Of a DNA stretch of 64,000 nt, positions 51,779 to 63,705 are shown in pieces. How positions within the stretch are numbered: position 1 is the first letter of the stretch; each line of letters begins with the position of its first letter. Origin of the DNA: Adiantum capillus-veneris (taxonomy: Eukaryota > Streptophyta > Polypodiopsida > Polypodiales > Pteridaceae); the NCBI GenBank assembly GCA_014529385.2, contig CM043953.1, forward strand, positions 73,561,872 through 73,625,871, written 5' to 3'. The notes beneath the pieces are model-generated. The model did no database searches, was not told the DNA's origin, and saw nothing but the letters and a program-made list of their open reading frames with translations. The position numbers and the translations under genes were made by a program.

Positions 51779-52915
51779 CTATTGATGGACTAGTTTCCTC
51801 GAATGTTGGCGATATTCTTTGAAAGAGGGAACTAGAACTCCCACACTGGAGCCTGCAATGAACCTACCATATCCTCCCTCCTCGTTAGGCATTCCACTAC
51901 ACGTCACTTTGCTACCTTTATGGGTGCGCGGAATAGCCCACATTGCTTTGTTGATTTTACTCTCCTTTATCATGGACCCTCTCCCTTCGTTCCTCGTAAG
52001 AGACATGTTTGACGTCCCTTCACCTATAAAATTTATCTTTCTTGGCCGCCCACCTAGCCGTCGGTTCTTTGGTCAATGAGTTGACTCATCCTCAATATTA
52101 ATCACCTCTGTTGACAACCTCTTCTTTTGAAAAGTTTCCTTGTCGCTTGTTAGAGTGGAGGGTGCCTTGTAGCATGGCATACCCTGGGTAGCTTCATTCA
52201 CAAGGCGTGTAACACGTCGATTACTTACCCACTCGGCAAGCCTTTGTAAGGACGGACCCCTTTCTAAATGTTTTCCATGCAAGTATGAAATAGCTTTTGT
52301 ACTCTATACAAGTACAGTAGCTAGGTTGGTGGTGCATGCATCATACAAAGATATCTGCCTCTTGAATTCCTCTCCTACTAGCTAGCTCCCATGTTTGCTG
52401 CGTGGAGTGTTGGAACTGTCCATGTTGTTTTCAACAAATGTCATGTTGCTACCCCAATAAACAATGCACACCTTCCACCACCCAGCTTAGCCCATGAATC
52501 CATGTATGGAAGGTTTTTGTCCATGCAATTTCTTAGTCGCCACCCATTGTCGTATCAATCGGGCCTTGGCAGCACCTGCCTCCTTGAATGGTGCTTGTCT
52601 CCACTTCTCACACATTTCTATGGGTGTTGCTTGTGAGGGTGCTACTATGTACTTCACTGTGTATTGATTCATGGTTTGCTTCCAATGAAATAGGCAAGAA
52701 TGCTCCCCACTCTCCATCACATTGCCCTTACTGCCATTGAACACATGGAGTACTCCATTCCAATTTTCTTTGCCTCATGCAGTTCACTAGGTCAATGCAT
52801 GATGATGGACCTACCGGGATATTTTGAAAAAACAACATTTGTCCCCTTCCTTATCCTACCCCAAAAATCAACTACTTTGGAAGAAGTCATAAGTGCAATC
52901 TTGTTTTAACTTGAG
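51779..52915 (-). pseudogene. unrecognised protein-like region, broken
   Basis: On the minus strand protein-like sequence runs with two or three frame changes: KVVDFWGRIRKGTNVVFSKY (about 52870), HSCLFHWKQTMNQYTVKYIV (52680), KKLHGQKPSIHGFMG (52500), GPSLQRLAEWVSNRRVTRLV (52240), then, past an in-frame TGA at 52071-52073, RRLGGRPRKINFIGEGTSN and GGYGRFIAGSSVGVLVPSF (51840). Composition looks coding, and GRPRK is AT-hook-like, but I do not recognise the family. Confidence 0.4.
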
Positions 52916-53261
52916 AAGTGCGTCTATACCAAATGATTCTTTGGTCGGTCCACTTCGCATCAAAGAAACATATCGTCAAAACTCAATGAAAAAAATTAAT
53001 GAAGGAAGAATTACGAACATATTACTTCTATATAACATAAATTATATTTTGAAAAAAAAACTACTACACTATTTAAAAGTCAACCGTTGCAAGTTGAATT
53101 GCAATAAGGGATCCATCTCCTCTGCCACTACGATAGTTGTTGCTCGTCAATTTTTTGTCCTGTAGCATTGGCTCGAAGAATAGTCCCCAAGACTATCTCT
53201 TTTGCCACATACATTTGGATTTTCTTAGTGCCTGCTTGGTGGTCAATAGGAAGTACCCTTT

Positions 53262-54000
53262 TCACCAATTTGTTTTCCATGAGAGAATTTGATGTGCCAT
53301 CACGAATGTCATGGAGTGCATGCTTCGATGAATTAACAACCTACTGCATGTCTCATCCAACGACATCACATAGTACACAAAACATTCACAAGTTTCAATG
53401 CATAGTGCACCATTGGAACAAAAGTGACATACTACTTTGACTAATGAAGTGACCTCGCCGGGTGTCGATGCCCTCAACAAACTATCACAAAAGTGTGCAC
53501 AATTAGAATACCCATAGTTGGACAAATCTCATTGATGCACTTCAAAGAACCAACACATTGGCTTCGTTGTGCAACCCCAGAGAAGAATATGTTGGAGGTT
53601 TGTGTCTTTGTCTAGAGATGAAGGTCATATCAATGTTCCATTTAGTCGATTACATGCATTTTTCCTTGGTCGGTGGTAACTAGAAAATGACATTGCCATT
53701 GTAACTCTTGGGAATCTAACTCACCTTTACAATAAGATCAATGTCGGATATGATCTTCATTAAGGTGTTCTTCTTTGATAGAACCTCAAAATATCCAGAA
53801 GGGGTGCTAGCAAAAAGTCATTGAGGGGATGATGGGTCTGTGACCTTAACTTTGTAAACACTAGACAAGCACTCCTCCAAAACGTACGCATCTTCTCCGA
53901 GATGATTGACAATACGCTCCAGCGGCACATATATTTGCTATGTTCCAATGTCAATAATAGCATCTAGAAAAATAAACTTGAAAGGAGAAGCTTGATCAAT
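53262..54000 (-). pseudogene. unrecognised protein-like region, broken
   Basis: The minus strand has QIYVPLERIVNHLGEDAYVL, EECLSSVYKVKV and SGYFEVLSKKNTLMKIISDI (53965-53740), interrupted by two stops and followed by GTGAGT, a possible donor. Further on, GYSNCAHFCDSLLRASTPGE is open at 53262-53525. It may belong with 51779-52915 as exons of one dead gene or transposon. Function unknown. Confidence 0.35.
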
Positions 54001-54229
54001 GAAGAAACTTTTAAGTATAATAACTTTACATTTAGAAAGCAAAAGAAATTGAATGAAAGCAAGGACGTTGAGAGTACAAGTCATAAGAGAGATAATGTTT
54101 AGCAAAAAGTTGCTTGGTAGATAAAGAGTAATATAAACTAAGATCCTCTTAAAATTAAAAGAGATTAAGCTTATATAATAAGTAAAAATAAGTAGCCATT
54201 AATATTAAAAAATTAATTTTTTTTAAAAT

Positions 54230-54532
54230 CAACTCTTTCTCATTCTCTCCCTAACCAATACTTTTTTCTCTCCACTTTATTTCAATACTCTCCTTTCTCT
54301 CTCTCTCTCTCTCTCCACTTCATCTCACTCCCCCCTCCGTCCCCACTGTTCTCACTCCTCTCTACTCTCCTACCACCCCCTTTCTCTCTATCCCTCGCTA
54401 GTGTACTCTCTTTACCACCCTCCGCCCACTCCATCCATGCCACCCCACCTCCCGCCCCCCCTCCCCCCCTTCCTCTCCCTCTATCCCCTCCAACCCACTC
54501 TCTACCTCTTCCTCATTCCACTCCCTTGTCAA

Positions 54533-54589
<57 letters not shown>

Positions 54590-54759
54590 ACCACCTCTAT
54601 CGATATCCCTTGCTTTACCCCATTTCCACTCCCTCTATCCCAACCCCTCCTTCTCTCTCTATCCCCTCCAACCCCTTCCAATTCCCTCACTAATCTACCA
54701 CCCCATCTCTCCCCCTTGCACCTCCTCCTCCCCCCCTTATATCTCTCCCTCTCCATCCC

Positions 54760-54811
<52 letters not shown>

Positions 54812-55488
54812 CCCTTCTATACCTCTCCCTCTCATGTACCACTTATGATGTGGCATGGACGACCCCATCCGTGGGGTAGTTCACATGAACTGCCATGTGG
54901 ACAGGTGTGTCTCCATGGCAGTCCATGTGGATTACAGGTCACTCACAATCCACGTGGCCTTGGAATACCCCCGTGGACTGTGGGTGACCAGGAGTCCACG
55001 GGGGCAATCCATGTGGACTGCCCATGTTCAAAGGACCCTTGTGGGGCCTTGTCACCTGTAAAGGGGGACGGTGTCCCCTTCTTCCTTTTTTTCTCTCACC
55101 TAAGCAGCTCTCGATTTCACACTCATATACTAATCCCCCTGTCACTCTCACTATCCCTCCCTTCCACCTTCCCAATCATTACCCTCTATCCCTCTTTCCT
55201 TCCCTTCCTACCTTCAATCCCATTCCTCTCTTTTCATCTCTCCCACCCACTTTATATCACGCTGTCTCTCAATCATCCATTCTACCCTCCCTTCCACCTT
55301 CCCTCTCATTATCCTCTATCCCTCCCTTCCATTACCTTCTATACCTCTTCCCTTCCCTTCTAACCCTCCCTATCATTCCTCTCTTCTCATCTCTCCTACT
55401 CTCCCACCCATTTTATATCACTCTTTTTCTTGATCATCCATTCTACCCCTCTACTCTTCTTCTCTACCTCTAGCTCACACACTACCTT

Positions 55489-55560
<72 letters not shown>
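54230..55560. repeat. CT-rich low-complexity tract with three (CT)n arrays
   Basis: Strong pyrimidine bias on the plus strand, with CT arrays at 54537-54587, 54764-54808 and 55493-55560 and repeated CTCTATCCCCTCCAACCC-type units. A 230-bp GC-balanced island (54845-55075) with repeated CATGTGGA(C/T) motifs interrupts it. The 320-codon frame across it is low-complexity. 55561-56028 shows nothing. Confidence 0.88.
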
Positions 55561-55562
<2 letters not shown>

Positions 55563-56074
55563 CTCTCAGCCGACGCATTCTCACTCCTTCATGGTTTTAA
55601 AAAATGCCAATTCTTACGAGAAACCAATCCAAAAGAGTCAACAAGAAATTTCAGTCAACATGACTCACAAAAGCCATTCATCCCTTGCAATGACATTTTC
55701 GATTTTTGCATCTATGGTAATGGTTGCACACGTAGCTCCATGGACCGGTGCAATCACTTCAATGACCATAGAGCTTTAAAATACTAGTAATGACCCATTG
55801 TGTGATCTCTTTGGATCCATGATTAATAGTCACATTTCCTCGGGGGTGGATTGATACACATATTGTGCCATACAATCACCTCTTGCCAAGAGTTCCTATT
55901 TGTTGTCTTTTGGCCATTTCGGTTATTAGAGAAAATAATGATTGTGTGGCAAAACTCATGACTTTTATAGCTGGAAGAGGCTATCAATCCATTATGGATT
56001 TTTTCATTGTGCCAAAATCTTTCCCTGGGTAAAATTTTGTACTTTTCGATAGGCAGGGCATTTATGGGAGAGAG

Positions 56075-56266
56075 TGTTGGGGTATAAAGCCCAATGTGGT
56101 CGCCCAGGTAAGTGGGCGGGCCGCCAGGTATGTACACATATTCTTTTGTAAAAACCTAATAAGAACTCACTATGCTCTACACATTACAGTAGAGCGAGTT
56201 CACCATATCGTCGTGCTCTTCTTCTCGCACTCTCTCTCGCGTCACACTTCCGCTCGTACTCCTTCA
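56075..56266 (+). repeat. copia-2 5' LTR
   Basis: 192 bp, TGTTGGGGTATAAAGCCC to CGTACTCCTTCA. It differs from the 3' LTR only at GGTATG/GGCATG and GTCACA/GTCGCA, both transitions. Confidence 0.96.
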
Positions 56267-56268
56267 AC

Positions 56269-56282
56269 TGGTATCAGAGCTC
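56269..56282 (+). promoter_or_regulatory. copia-2 primer binding site
   Basis: TGGTATCAGAGCTC, two bases after the LTR end, complementary to the initiator tRNA-Met 3' end. Confidence 0.92.
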
Positions 56283-57265
56283 AGATCGAGGCTCGGGGCA
56301 GCACTGCAGGAGGATAGAGTCAACAAATCATATTGGAGTGAAATTCGACAAAGGTCTACACATGCCATTTTCGACTACGTGGTCTCGGCGGGTGCAGATC
56401 CGACTCTGCAAATTTGGGGTTTTCAGCCTACTACTGCAGGTGCTGAGGATATCGACACTCCTAGAGTGTTGATTTGTGGCTGTCTACACATCGAAGGACG
56501 GCTCACAGTTCTTGGAGGCGTGTCACATACGACACGGGCGCATCTACACACAAACTGTAGGCGACATCCACTAGTTCATCAGGTAGCTTGTGTTTGCTGC
56601 TTGATATTCCAGATTTCATCCTGACATTGCAGGTACTTCCACATGGGATGTATTGTTAGAGATGATGTATGTCTGTTGAGGGTTTGCTGGCTGTGAGTCA
56701 CGCAACAAACAACCGCCGCAGCGGTTACAACATATAGTGGGAAATTTGTGGATGTATAACTTTGTGGGAAGTCTATGTACTGTCAGATTTACTACAGCCT
56801 TTGTTGAGGGTCGAGTGAGGTTTTATTGAGCTGGGGTATTCTCGAATGTTGAGATCCTTTCGGTGATACAGGTCTTGGAGCGATCCCTCGAGCACCCTTA
56901 GATAGGCAGCTAGGATGTATTGACTCTGAGTTAGACAGTTGGGATTGCATCTTTGCTTTACTGCCGTTGAGGCATTGTCGCAGTCTATGCTTACAGGACA
57001 GTGATAGGACAGTGAGAGACAGTACAGGTGCAGGACAGGTTTACCCACAGCTTACAGTGTGAGAGAGAAAGTGGTTTTTTGAGCTGTTTTTTGGTCTGTT
57101 TTTAGTCCACCAGAGCCATTTTACAAAGGAGACTCTGCCGAAATTTCTGCAGAATCTGAAGCTTTCTTGGTTCATTTGACAGGTTGATATTGGTTCAGAG
57201 GTCAGTTTACAGGGGAAACTCTGCCGAATTTTTCCCAGGAAAGTAAACTACTGTGAAGCGTAGCT

Positions 57266-58312
57266 ATGGCTGGATCACAGGACACTGCTCTTTACAATAT
57301 CAAGAAGCTGGATGGAACCAATTTCCCATTGTGGAAGAAGCAGATTCGGCACGTATTGGTACAAAAGAAGCAGATAAAACCTATAAAGCTCAAGGGGATA
57401 AAACCACAAGATATTGACGAAGATGAATGGAGCGAAATGGATGAATTGGCACTTTCTACCATTATGCTGACTTTGGCAGAAAGCGTTTACTTCAATATAG
57501 CAGACGAGATGTCGGCTTATGAAGCATGGACAAAGCTGAGTGATCTTTATGAGAAGCAGAGTGCAGCTTCACAGGTATACTGGCTTAAGAAGCTTGTTGA
57601 CTTCAAGATGAAAGAAGGGACACCTATGTCCAATCATCTGAATGAATTCAACACCATCTACAGTCAGTTGTTAGCTCAAGGTGCCAAGTTTGATGAACCT
57701 GTTAGAGCTATGTTCCTGTTGATCACATTGCCGGAAAGTTGGGACACTTTTTGCACAGCTTTGAGTAATTCTGCACCTCCAGATGGTTTGAACATAGCAG
57801 GTGTAGAAGGAAGTCTTCTTACTGAAGAAACCAATAGAAAGACAATGGACAAAGGCAAAGGAACAGTCTTAGTTGTCAGGGGAAGGACCAAAGAAAAGTA
57901 CAAAGGTGGAAAGAGGAATCAGTCTCGTAGCAAGTCCTGCAGTGCTAAAGGCAAGAGTGACATAGAATGCTACCATTGTGGCAAGAAGGGTCACATGAAA
58001 AGAGACTGCAGAGAATGGAAAGCAGAAAAAGGCAAAGAGAAAGCTGAAGACCATGGTGAGAAGAACAAGTCCTCAGTGAAGATTCAAGAAATAAATGTGA
58101 CAAACACTGTTGCAAAGGATGACAGTCTAGTGTCAGGAGACATCTACTTCTTGAAGAATACAATGGACTTAGCTCTTCTTACAGCATCTGATGGAAATGC
58201 ACTGAGTGACTGGATTATAGACTCAGGGGCATCATTTCATGTGTCTCCAAACAAGGAGTGGTTTACCTCTTATGTGACCACTAAAGATCATGTTCGGCTA
58301 GGCAATGGGTAG
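57266..58312 (+). CDS. copia-2 Gag and protease start
   Basis: 348 codons ending at TAG 58310. KLDGTNFPLWKKQIRHVL at the N-terminus, a UBN2-type Gag domain (about residues 60-165, YEAWTKLSDLYEKQSAASQV), one zinc knuckle CYHCGKKGHMKRDC near residue 235, then the retropepsin start DWIIDSGASFHVSP near residue 318. The frame continues past the TAG into pol, so Gag and Pol were one polyprotein. ATG 57266 is the first ATG of this frame with Gag similarity; the leader of about 1 kb from the primer site is long for copia. Confidence 0.92.
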   Translation: MAGSQDTALYNIKKLDGTNFPLWKKQIRHVLVQKKQIKPIKLKGIKPQDIDEDEWSEMDELALSTIMLTLAESVYFNIADEMSAYEAWTKLSDLYEKQSAASQVYWLKKLVDFKMKEGTPMSNHLNEFNTIYSQLLAQGAKFDEPVRAMFLLITLPESWDTFCTALSNSAPPDGLNIAGVEGSLLTEETNRKTMDKGKGTVLVVRGRTKEKYKGGKRNQSRSKSCSAKGKSDIECYHCGKKGHMKRDCREWKAEKGKEKAEDHGEKNKSSVKIQEINVTNTVAKDDSLVSGDIYFLKNTMDLALLTASDGNALSDWIIDSGASFHVSPNKEWFTSYVTTKDHVRLGNG

Positions 58313-61213
58313 ACATGTGAGATCTTAGGTGTTGGAGATGTTCAATTGAAGTTTCAAAATGGCTCTTCTTTCACGCTGAAGAATGTGAGACATGTTCCCG
58401 CAATTACAAAGAGCTTGATCAGCACAGGTTTACTTGATGATGTTGGCTACGTCACCACTTTTGGACAGAACATGTGGAAGATATCCAAGGGTTCTATGAC
58501 AGTAGCACATGGAGTAAAGTCTGGAGGACTTTACATGATTTATGTATCAAATGTCTCTAAAAATGTAATCAATGTAACCGAGCAGCCGAACGTTTCTTTG
58601 TGGCATAGCCGGTTAGGACATATGTCCAAGAAGGGAATGGAAATCTTGTCTCGTTCTGGTTATTTGCCTGGATTTTCATTTAATGATTTTGAATTCTGTG
58701 AACATTGCCTGTATGGTAAGCAAACACAACAGCCACATAAGCATAGAAGCAATAGAAGAGATACACAGTTGGCACTTGTTCATAGTGATTTGTGTGGACC
58801 TATGCCTAACCTATCTCTAGGGGTAGCTTCTTAGTTTATGACATTTATAGATGATTACTCGAGGAAAGTATGGGTTTACTTTCTCAAGCACAAGGATGAA
58901 GCGTTTAGTGTTTTCAAAACGTTTGTGACACTTGTGGAGAATCAAAGTGGCAAGAAGCTTAAATGCTTACGCACTGACAATGGTGGAGAGTATGTTTCAA
59001 AGGCCTTTGAGGACTTTTGTGAGTCAAAAGGTATAAAACGTGAACTTACTGCTCCTTACAATCCTCCTCAAAATGGTGTTGCTGAGAGGATGAATAGGAC
59101 CATACAAGAGAAGGTCAGAAGTATGTTGTCTAATGCACAGCTGCCAAATGGGTTTTGGGCTGAAGCTGTATCAACAGCTGTTCATCTTGTAAATAGATCT
59201 CCTAGCAAGGTTTTGCAGAAGGATTCAGTGCCAGAGATGGTATGGCCAGGCAAAATGCCCTCATACAAGCATCTCAGAGTCTTTGGCTGTGAGGCATATA
59301 CTCACGTTCCAAAGGAATTTAGGAACAAACTTGAGCCAAAGAGTAGAAAGTGCATCTTTCTAGGCTATGGTAATTCTGGTGAGATGGGGCACAGACTTTG
59401 GGATCCCGAATCTAGAAAGGTTGTCCGCAGCAATGATGTTCACTTTAATGAATCCAAATATCATTCTAAACCAGAGAGGGTTGAGGAGATTAGAAGAGTT
59501 GTCTTCCAAGAAGATGGACCTGCACGTGCAAGACAAAATGTCAGGGCTCAAGAGGAGCAAGGACAGGATAGAGTGGAACCACAGGTTGTGGCTGAGCCTG
59601 AGCCACCTATTGTGCGTAGATCTGGACGTGTCACACGACCTCCTGATAGGTTTGTTCCATCTATGAACTATGTCATGTTGACTGATTGCAATGAGCCTTC
59701 ATGTTACAAGGAAGCAGTGCAAATGAAGGACTCCGGGAATTGGCAATTGGCCATGCAGTCAGAGATGACAGCTTTGCATAAAAACAAGACATGGAAGCTA
59801 GTTAAATTACCACAGGGAAAAAAGGCTCTACCTTGTAAATGGGTTTACAGGTATAAGATCACCGCTCATGATAGTCAACCAAAGTACAAAGCAAGGCTTG
59901 TTGCCAAGGGCTTTAAGCAAGAACAAGGCATTGACTTTGATGAAGTCTTCTCTCCGGTGGTCAAGATGACTACATTGAGATGCTTTCTTGCATTGGTTGC
60001 CATATTAGATTTGGTGTTGCACCAAATGGATGTCAAGAGAGCGTTCTTGCATGGTGATTTAGATGTGGAAATTTACATGCAGCAGCCAGAAGGGTTTGTT
60101 GAGAAAGGCAAGGAAGATAGGGTATGCCAGTTGTTAAAGAGTCTTTATGGCTTAAAACAATCACCGAGGGCATGGTACCATAAACGTAGTGAGTTTGATC
60201 ACTGTCTATATACAAAGAAGGCTAAGGATGGTAGTTGGCTGATCCTTATTTTGTATGTGGATGACATGTTGATTGCTGGCAAGCACTTGGAAGAAATTTC
60301 AGCTTTGAAGTCAAAGATGGCAAAATCGTTTGACATGAGAGACATGGGTGAGGCAAGTCATATACTTGGTATGCGCATTGAGAGAGACAGATCAAAGAAG
60401 TTGATTTGGTTATCTTAAACATAGTATATTGACAAGGTTTTGCAACGTTTCAATATGGAGAAGGGAAAGGCATTGAGTGTTCCATTGCCACCATATGTGA
60501 AACTTAGCAAACAAGATTGTCCTGTGCCTGAGGAAGAACAGGCTGAAATGGATAAGATTCCATATGTGTCTGCAGTGGGTAGTTTGATGTATGCAATGAT
60601 TGCTACTCGCCCAGACATTGCATTTGCAGTGGGAGTAGTAAGTCGATACATGTCAAACCCATGCAAGAAACATTGGGAGGCAGTGAAAGGAATATTGAGA
60701 TACCTGAAAGCTACAAAGAGTATGTGTATATGCTATGGGAGTCAGGAGCTAAGTATAAAGGGTTTTACAGACTCAGAATATGTAGGTGACTTAGACAACC
60801 GAAGGTCTACGTCAGGGTATGTCTTTACATTGGCTGGTGGAGTAGTATCATGGCGTTCCAGATTACAAGATTGTGTTACTCAGTCTACTACACAGGCTGA
60901 ATATGTTGCAGCATCAGAGGCATGCAAAGAATCGATTTGTCTTAATCGACTAGTAACAGATTTGGGAATCAAAGAAGAGATGTCTGTGCTATATTGTGAT
61001 AGTCAAAGTGCTATACAATTGGCTCGCAATCCAGTTTATCACTCAAAGACAAAGCATGTGGATGTGAAGTATCATTTCATCAGGGAAATGCTCGAGGATA
61101 AGCAACTTCAGCTTGTCAAAGTTCACACCACAGAAAATCCTGCTGATCTACTTACAAAAGGACTTCCCTTAGAGAGCTTTGCGCATTTTCGCAAGCAGTT
61201 AGGTGTAGGGTAG
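58313..61213 (+). pseudogene. copia-2 pol: protease, integrase, RT, RNase H with in-frame stops
   Basis: Same frame as Gag. Protease remainder; GAG-pre-integrase WHSRLGHMSKKGMEIL and CEHCLYGK; integrase core with HSDLCGP, LRTDNGGEY and PPQNGVAERMNRT (D, D, E); RT with KARLVAKGFKQEQGIDFDEV, QMDVKRAFLHGDLDVEIYM, KSLYGLKQSPRAWY and catalytic YVDDML (about 60256); RNase H with GFTDSEYVGD, STTQAEYVAASEA and YCDSQSAIQLARNP. Stops at 58310, 58832, 60416 and 60422; no frameshift. Between SPRAWY and KRSEFDHC about a dozen residues usual in copia RT are missing without loss of frame. Confidence 0.94.
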
Positions 61214-61289
61214 TACATCACTTCTCTACATCTCTTGTATATTAGCTTGTATAGTAGCTTCTCTCACACTTAAAGTACCACATTGGACT

Positions 61290-61302
61290 TTAAGTGGGAG
61301 GT
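61290..61302 (+). promoter_or_regulatory. copia-2 polypurine tract
   Basis: Purine-rich TTTAAGTGGGAGGT ends directly before the 3' LTR TGTTGGGG. Confidence 0.75.
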
Positions 61303-61494
61303 TGTTGGGGTATAAAGCCCAATGTGGTCGCCCAGGTAAGTGGGCGGGCCGCCAGGCATGTACACATATTCTTTTGTAAAAACCTAATAAGAACTCACTA
61401 TGCTCTACACATTACAGTAGAGCGAGTTCACCATATCGTCGTGCTCTTCTTCTCGCACTCTCTCTCGCGTCGCACTTCCGCTCGTACTCCTTCA
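61303..61494 (+). repeat. copia-2 3' LTR
   Basis: 192 bp, second copy of the LTR, followed by the GAGAG target duplication. Confidence 0.96.
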
Positions 61495-63705
61495 GAGAGT
61501 TGGTGATGTCTGCCATGTTTGATGATCAGATTAGAGCCATTCCAAAGCTCAGTCACATGGAGGAGAAAACGTTTGTCATGTGGGATGGGAATTCTCAGCT
61601 TCACGTGTGGAAAGGCCGGATTCTCAACCTCGATGGTTGAGTGCACGATCATAAAGTTCTACCTTGAAGATGGCAGAAGTTCTATTGGTGCTCATGATCA
61701 ATAAGTAAGATTTTTATATTATTTTTGCTACACTTGAATTTTGAATTGTTGCTATTTTACCATAAAACTTAGGGTCACACAAGTCCATGTGCCTCACACC
61801 ACTATCCGCAACATCTTCATGATGTAAAAGTTGGCACTTGCAGACCCACAATTATTGTTGTGGGTTGGGGGACAAGGAATGCAAAATAAACTCCTTTAGA
61901 GTGTTCGAGGTTGTATGAGCACGCATCAACCCTCCGAAGTGAGTATTATTTGCTTCTGAATGTATTGTTATTTTTCATGATTATCTAAGATTATATCCAA
62001 TGAAACATTGTAGGAAATATTGTTTGGCTGACATATTGGCCAAGGGCAAGGTTTTCATGACCAAGGCATCTATTCCAACTTGGGAGAAGCCATTCTTGTA
62101 GTGGTTGAGCATGCACATATACTGGTGATAGCTGAGAATTCACATCTACTGGTGGTATCTGGAAAGGTGGGCATAGTAACAATAGAGTACGCGATCATAT
62201 ATATGAGTGCAATGTTTCTAATTCTTAAAGTGTAGAGGTGTATTGAGCTTGGTGGACAATATCAAGGCTACAAACTCAATGGTGAAGAAGCTCCATGCAC
62301 ATGCTACACGCAATTGTCGCCTATCTCTTGGAGAGGCAATGCAAGCTTTTCGACAAGACCATTCAACAAAGCTTTTGTGTAGTGGAAGACAACCATACAA
62401 GCAACACACGATGGAGAGGAGTAGTTGCACTTTGCATGCACTGAGAGATGCCTACTGTAACGGTATTTAACTATTAAGTATCACTAGGGTCTATGATTCA
62501 TATTGTATAATTTGGTCAATGGAGTCATTATTGTTTGTGATGGTGGTTGGACACCCTCAAGAAATGCGTAGTCCATACCTTGAGCATCACAACGATGCAT
62601 GGTGGAGTCCGAGAGAGAGGAGAGTGGGATCTATCCCCACGGCTGAATAGACAAACTCCACGATAAGGATGCATTGAGAGACTATCCCTGGTTGCTAGAC
62701 TATGTCGATGATGAGTTCCCAAAAAACAAAACGGGAACATACAATAGTAAGTTATCTCCTTCTTATCTGAATAACATGATACTCATTGGTGTATAATGTC
62801 CTCACTATTTTTTGACTTCCAACGTTACACAAGAAGGTTAACAGAAAAAGGGTAAGTGTCACCATCAATTAGCCTCCCGATGTCCTCTCTCTTAGCATGG
62901 CCAAGGGACATTCAAGTCCAAACACATTAGTTGCAAGACTATCAAGTGGAAAGAAAAGAGCTCGATTAGTCATTGAAGAATTGGAGGCGTTATCAGAAGA
63001 GTCGCATATTGAAAGGAGTGAATAGCAAGGTGGCATAAATGACTCCGAGTGACGCTCAAAATCAGGTAGGTCGAGTCCATTGGGGGGTTTGAGATCTTGG
63101 GGCTCGGTATGCACCACCTCCATTGCGACTCAAAAAAGCAAGGACAAGCACTCACTTTTAGATTGTCGCGCAAGGCCTTCCAAACCACTTGGTTCCTTTA
63201 CACTAGGTAAAAAAATATAAGTAGAAGTCAATGCATGATGTTTAAATAAGATTGGTCTCCAACAATTGATTATGTTTTGCATGTGGGGCAGTCTCGACAC
63301 ACTAGGATGCATACTGGTGGAAATTGGGATTGTTGGAGTCATTCTTGTACATCTTGCAGTCAACTGGCTGATGTTGACCATCTAAGAAAGGCACTTATGG
63401 ATACAAAAGGTAGCCTTGAGTGAGTTTATGATGTTTTAGTATCTAATTTCTATTATTGATTCATTGGGCACTCATTCAATTGTCTTACACATGGTCTTAT
63501 GCATTGGAGGGCCCTTCGAGTGACCCGTCGTTTGGTGGGGTCTCTCTCTCACGGTGGACAAATGGATCCTGATCAATGGCTTGGATGGGTGCAACTTGTG
63601 TGGGCAGACCTACCAACACATTGCAAGCTAGTACTAGCATCGGCAGCATCCCCCATTGGAATATATTCTCTACCAAAGTTGTTGTTAGTGTGTTCACCTT
63701 AGCTG
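61495..63705 (+). pseudogene. decayed coding-like region interrupted by copia-2, family not recognised
   Basis: Without the insertion, sequence from about 56029 joins 61500: NFVLFDRQGIYGRE reads on into LVMSAMFDDQIRAIPKLSHM and KTFVMWDGNSQLHVWKGRI up to 61641. Further protein-like pieces appear at 62011-62180 (GIYSNLGEAILVVVEHAHIL), 62228-62460 (GVLSLVDNIKATNSMVKKLH) and 63499-63700 (MHWRALRVTRRLVGSLSHGG), spaced by AT-rich DNA with splice-like borders. Stops and frame changes are frequent. It looks like the remains of a multi-exon gene or a large transposon. I cannot name it. Confidence 0.4.

Larger units (their letters stand above)
56075..61494 (+). mobile_element. complete Ty1/copia element, 5.4 kb (copia-2)
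   Basis: Two 192-bp LTRs (56075-56266, 61303-61494) differ at two positions by eye. GAGAG flanks both sides (56070-56074, 61495-61499). An initiator-Met primer site follows the 5' LTR, and a polypurine tract precedes the 3' LTR. One continuous reading frame (57266-61213) encodes Gag, protease, integrase, RT and RNase H in copia order but contains four stops, so this copy depends on others for enzymes. Confidence 0.96.

Noticed and set aside
54845-55075. Island with repeated CATGTGGAC motifs as a MITE
   Set aside because: No clear terminal inverted repeats or target duplication found; repeats are short and mixed in orientation.
54401-55363. 320-codon plus-strand open frame rich in Ser, Leu, Pro
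   Set aside because: Pure product of a CT-rich tract; stops are rare in such composition. No domain or codon structure.
57266-61213. Alternative genetic code with TAG/TAA read as glutamine
   Set aside because: It would mend several stops, but the NRAMP gene itself uses TAG as its terminator, one copia-2 stop (58832) does not fit Gln, and plant nuclei use the standard code.
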